In this document: one piece after another, positions 4,930 through 7,466 of the stretch
Numbering within the stretch: position 1 is the first letter of the stretch
Layout of the letters: each line of letters begins with the position of its first letter
Source of the DNA: an uncultured Psychrobacillus sp.
Lineage (GTDB): Bacteria; Bacillota; Bacilli; Bacillales_A; Planococcaceae
Assembly (NCBI GenBank): GCA_934234185.1
Contig: CAKQHO010000141.1
Span: 1 to 7,466, forward strand
Direction: 5' to 3'
Length of the DNA: 7,466 nucleotides
The notes under the pieces: model-generated
The model's database searches: none
The model's input: only the letters and a program-made list of their open reading frames with translations
What the model was told of the DNA's origin: nothing
Translations under genes and position numbers: made by a program

Positions 4930-6228
4930 ATGAAACATACACAATCAGAACAAATTCAAATAGAAGCCTTAGAGCATATAGTAGGAGGCGTAAATAGCCC
5001 ATCTCGTTCCTATAAAGCAGTAGGCGGCGGAGCACCTGTGGTAATGGAGCGTGCAGAAGGAGCATACTTCTTCGATGTGGACGGTAATAAATACATAGAT
5101 TACCTTGCTGCATATGGACCGATTATTACTGGACATGCTCATCCACATATTACGGAAGCTATTACCAGAGCAGCTCAAACTGGCTTGTTATATGGAACAC
5201 CAACAAAGCACGAGGTTACTTTTGCCAAAATGTTAAAGGATGCTATTCCTTCTATGGATAAAGTACGTTTTGTCAATTCAGGTACAGAAGCTGTAATGAC
5301 GACTATTCGTGTAGCCAGAGCATATACTGGACGTACGAAGATTATGAAATTCGCTGGTTGCTATCATGGACACTCGGATTTAGTCCTAGTTGCGGCTGGA
5401 TCTGGTCCTGCAACTCTTGGTACTCCTGATTCTGCTGGTGTACCTGAATCTATTGCAAAAGAAGTAATCACGATTCCTTTCAACAATCCAAAAGCTTATC
5501 AAGAAGCGATGGATAAGTGGGGAAACGAAATTGCTGGGATTCTCGTTGAGCCAATCGTTGGAAATTTTGGGATGGTAGAACCTAATGAAGGATTCCTGCC
5601 ATTAGTTCATAAACTTGCTAAAGAAAAAGGGGCACTAGTTATCTATGATGAAGTAATTACTGCTTTCCGCTTCCATTACGGAGCTGCATCTACCATGCTT
5701 GGAGAGACACCAGACTTAACAGCACTCGGGAAAATAATTGGTGGCGGCCTTCCAATTGGGGCGTACGGTGGTAAAAAAGAAATTATGGAGCAGGTCGCCC
5801 CATTAGGTCCTGCATATCAGGCTGGAACGATGGCTGGAAATCCCGCTTCCATACAAGCTGGAATTGCATGCTTAGAGGTTCTACAACAGCCTGGTGTTTA
5901 TGAAGAATTAGATAGATTAGGAGGAATCCTTGAAGAAGGTATTCTAAATGCTGCAAGAGAAAATAACATTACAATTACAATAAATCGGATAAAAGGTGCA
6001 CTTTCTGTATATTTTACCGATGTAAAAGTGGAGAACTATGAACAGGCAGAAGCCAGTGATGGAGATTTGTTTGCAAAATTCTTCAAGCTTATGCTTGCAC
6101 AAGGCATTAATCTAGCACCTTCCAAGTACGAAGCTTGGTTTGTAACAACTGCCCATACAGATGAAGATATTAAAGAAACGATCAACGCAGTAAATAACGC
6201 TTTTTCGAAGATGAATGAAGAAGAATAA
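4930..6228 (+). CDS. hemL: Glutamate-1-semialdehyde 2,1-aminomutase (GsaB/HemL2 type)
   Basis: Pyridoxal-phosphate enzyme that converts glutamate-1-semialdehyde to 5-aminolevulinate, the last step of the C5 route into haem synthesis; cytoplasmic, usually a dimer. Length 432 residues, normal for the family. Fold-type I motifs: SGTEA at 117-121 (cofactor phosphate), YHGH at 145-148, Asp240 in YDEVIT (pyridine nitrogen) and Lys268 in ALGKIIGGGLPIGAYGG (Schiff base), then AGTMAGNP at 298-305. The start at 4930 is set by GGAGG (4917-4921) eight bases upstream; a TTG ten codons earlier falls at the transcription start. It resembles B. subtilis GsaB, the second GSA aminomutase encoded beside ygaF and perR, more than the copy in the hemAXCDBL operon, so a paralogue elsewhere in this genome is likely. 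It is followed after 24 bases by the YgaE-type gene. Confidence 0.97.
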   Translation: MKHTQSEQIQIEALEHIVGGVNSPSRSYKAVGGGAPVVMERAEGAYFFDVDGNKYIDYLAAYGPIITGHAHPHITEAITRAAQTGLLYGTPTKHEVTFAKMLKDAIPSMDKVRFVNSGTEAVMTTIRVARAYTGRTKIMKFAGCYHGHSDLVLVAAGSGPATLGTPDSAGVPESIAKEVITIPFNNPKAYQEAMDKWGNEIAGILVEPIVGNFGMVEPNEGFLPLVHKLAKEKGALVIYDEVITAFRFHYGAASTMLGETPDLTALGKIIGGGLPIGAYGGKKEIMEQVAPLGPAYQAGTMAGNPASIQAGIACLEVLQQPGVYEELDRLGGILEEGILNAARENNITITINRIKGALSVYFTDVKVENYEQAEASDGDLFAKFFKLMLAQGINLAPSKYEAWFVTTAHTDEDIKETINAVNNAFSKMNEEE

Positions 6229-6252
6229 CGTTCTAAGAGAGGATAAGATGCA

Positions 6253-7335
6253 ATGAAATTAGGAGCACGTATATTTAAAACAGGGGTTGCTATTGTTTTC
6301 GCACTTTTTGTAGCCGAGCTACTCCAGCTTCCTAGTCCTGTTTTTGCAGGCATTGCAGCTATCTTTGCTATACAGCCTTCTATATATCGTTCCTATCTGA
6401 CTGTTATTGAACAAGTTCAATCCAACATCATTGGAGCTGCAGTTGCTGTATTATTCGCGTTACTATTTGGAAACAGCGTGGTAGTAATAGGGTTTGCTGC
6501 AATTGTAGCCATTTCTCTCATGCTAACCTTTAAGCTAGAAAAGACCATCTCTCTTGCTTTAGTTACAGTAATTGCCATTATGGAAATACAGGGAGAAGAA
6601 TTTTTGACCTTTGCCCTCATACGTTTTTCAACAGTTTTAGTTGGCGTACTTTCCGCTTTTATAGTTAATCTAGTATTCTTGCCACCTAAATTCGAAACAA
6701 AATTGTTTAATTCCATTCATTATACGCAGGATGAAATTATTCGCTGGATACGTATTTGTGTTAGAAATGCTTCAGACCATCAATCTACCAAACAAGCAAT
6801 AAATCAATTAGAAGGCCGTTTGCATCGAATTGAGCAAATTTATTCCCTCTTCAAAGAAGAAAGAGTTTATACAAAAAAGGCAGTTTATTCTAAAGGCAGA
6901 AAAACTGTAGTCTATCGAGAGCTTATAGCTATTTCCTCTAGAAGCTTGGACGTTTTAAGCAGATTATATCAGCATGAGCATGAATTAATGAATCTGCCGG
7001 AACACTTCCGAATGATGATTAAGGAAAGGTTGGACGCATTATTAACCTATCATGAACAGCTTCATCTAAAGTTTCTAGGAAAGCTTAAGGCCGAACATAT
7101 AGATTGGAATGGAGAAAATTCCTTTATACAAAGGCAAGAGGTGATGAATATCTTTTTACAGCAAATAGCTGTAACTAAAGAGGAAGAGGAATTTTCCACC
7201 TATCACTTGCTCCATCTCCTCTCTGCAATTCTAAAATATGAAGAGCAATTAGAGCATGTAGACCGTCTAATTACTTCCTATCAAAATTTTCACAGTACTG
7301 AGTTAACCGTTCAAGTGGAGGAAACTCCGTTTTAA
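6253..7335 (+). CDS. ygaE: YgaE-like integral membrane protein (UPF0421 / aromatic acid exporter-type, FUSC-related)
   Basis: A 360-residue protein with an N-terminal membrane half and a soluble C-terminal half. Hydrophobic segments lie near residues 8-24, 28-41, 57-73, 76-92, 97-112 and 124-143, with PSIYRSYLTVIEQVQSNIIGA after the second, a stretch typical of FUSC/ArAE proteins. Residues 150-345 are charged and helical (probably cytoplasmic, coiled-coil-prone). The substrate is unknown; export of an organic acid is only suggested by the family name. It matches the B. subtilis arrangement in which ygaE adjoins gsaB. The start is ATG 6253 with AGAGAGG (6236-6242) ten bases upstream. A two-codon frame ATG CAA TGA (6248-6256) lies between the binding site and the start, its TGA overlapping the ATG. 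Cotranscribed with hemL; no separate promoter seen. Confidence 0.88.
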   Translation: MKLGARIFKTGVAIVFALFVAELLQLPSPVFAGIAAIFAIQPSIYRSYLTVIEQVQSNIIGAAVAVLFALLFGNSVVVIGFAAIVAISLMLTFKLEKTISLALVTVIAIMEIQGEEFLTFALIRFSTVLVGVLSAFIVNLVFLPPKFETKLFNSIHYTQDEIIRWIRICVRNASDHQSTKQAINQLEGRLHRIEQIYSLFKEERVYTKKAVYSKGRKTVVYRELIAISSRSLDVLSRLYQHEHELMNLPEHFRMMIKERLDALLTYHEQLHLKFLGKLKAEHIDWNGENSFIQRQEVMNIFLQQIAVTKEEEEFSTYHLLHLLSAILKYEEQLEHVDRLITSYQNFHSTELTVQVEETPF

Positions 7336-7368
7336 TATAACTGCAGTATCAAAACTGGCCTAACTTAA

Positions 7369-7390
7369 AACGTACCCAACCGGGTATGTT
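7369..7390 (+). other. Short hairpin downstream of the hemL operon
   Basis: AACGTACCC (7369-7377) pairs with GGGTATGTT (7382-7390), nine pairs including one G-U, around the loop AACC. No U-tract follows, so it is not a terminator by itself. Its 3' end abuts the first base of the next, larger stem (7391), so the two could stack or protect the mRNA 3' end. Confidence 0.55.
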
Positions 7391-7462
7391 CAGAGTGTAG
7401 ACAAAAGGGTTGGAAATCGAAACGATTTCCAACCCTTTGCTATTATCACAGTTTACATTCTG
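7391..7462. terminator. Composite palindrome: terminator of the hemL operon
   Basis: The inner stem is a perfect 16 bp (7404-7419 with 7423-7438, AAAGGGTTGGAAATCG and its complement) with loop AAA, about 70 bases past the last stop codon. The plus-strand tail GCTATTATC is a weak U-tract, and the minus-strand tail TTTTGTC is slightly better, so it may work in both directions. An outer stem CAGAGTGTAGAC (7391-7402) with GTTTACATTCTG (7451-7462), twelve pairs including two G-U, encloses it. The outer arms suggest a mobile or repeated palindrome that doubles as terminator. Confidence 0.7.
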
Positions 7463-7466
7463 GAAA

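Noticed and set aside
6036..6353. Minus-strand frames of about 100 codons across the hemL/ygaE junction and inside ygaE and the chemoreceptor
   Set aside because: They are antisense shadows of well-supported genes, with no recognisable protein features or ribosome binding sites.

Overview
The window is low-GC Bacillota DNA, most likely from Bacillaceae or a close relative (Bacillales). The basis is the near-identity, by memory, of PerR, HemL2/GsaB and BCP to the Bacillus subtilis proteins, the strong AGGAGG-type ribosome binding sites, the sigma-A promoters and the use of TTG starts. The core is the conserved perR neighbourhood known from B. subtilis (ygaE - gsaB - bcp - perR). Here an extra D-2-hydroxyacid dehydrogenase gene lies between bcp and perR.

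Layout. 3-1577 (+): 3' part of a methyl-accepting chemotaxis protein gene, cut by the left edge. 1580-1768: a GC-rich palindromic repeat unit of 125 bp, followed head to tail by a truncated second copy. 1805-1833: bidirectional hairpin terminator. 1869-2540 (-): small ankyrin-repeat protein of unknown role, started at TTG. 2644-2699: very long hairpin terminator between the ankyrin gene and perR. 2773-3216 (-): perR, whose promoter contains a near-consensus PerR box over the -10. 3324-4271 and 4271-4753 (-): dehydrogenase and bcp, overlapping by one base (TAATG). 4754-4929: divergent promoter region. 4930-6228 (+) hemL and 6253-7335 (+) a YgaE-type membrane protein form a two-gene operon. 7369-7464: two abutting hairpins, the second a strong terminator-like palindrome, close the operon.

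How the genes work together. bcp (thiol peroxidase) and perR (peroxide sensor) form a peroxide-defence strand. hemL makes the haem precursor 5-aminolevulinate. The link between haem and peroxide stress is established for B. subtilis, where PerR controls katA and the hemAXCDBL operon. I see no PerR box at the bcp/hemL divergent promoters, so co-location rather than direct PerR control is what the sequence supports there. perR has its own autoregulated promoter and no clear terminator separates it from the bcp-dehydrogenase transcript, so it may also be read from bcp.

I do not see a new multi-gene system. The parts least explained by known biology are non-coding: the tandem palindromic repeat with two mutually exclusive folds, the possible second PerR site in the perR leader, the dyad flanking the hemL promoter, and the composite structure at the end of the hemL operon. 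The isolated ankyrin gene is the only gene of unknown role that looks accessory.
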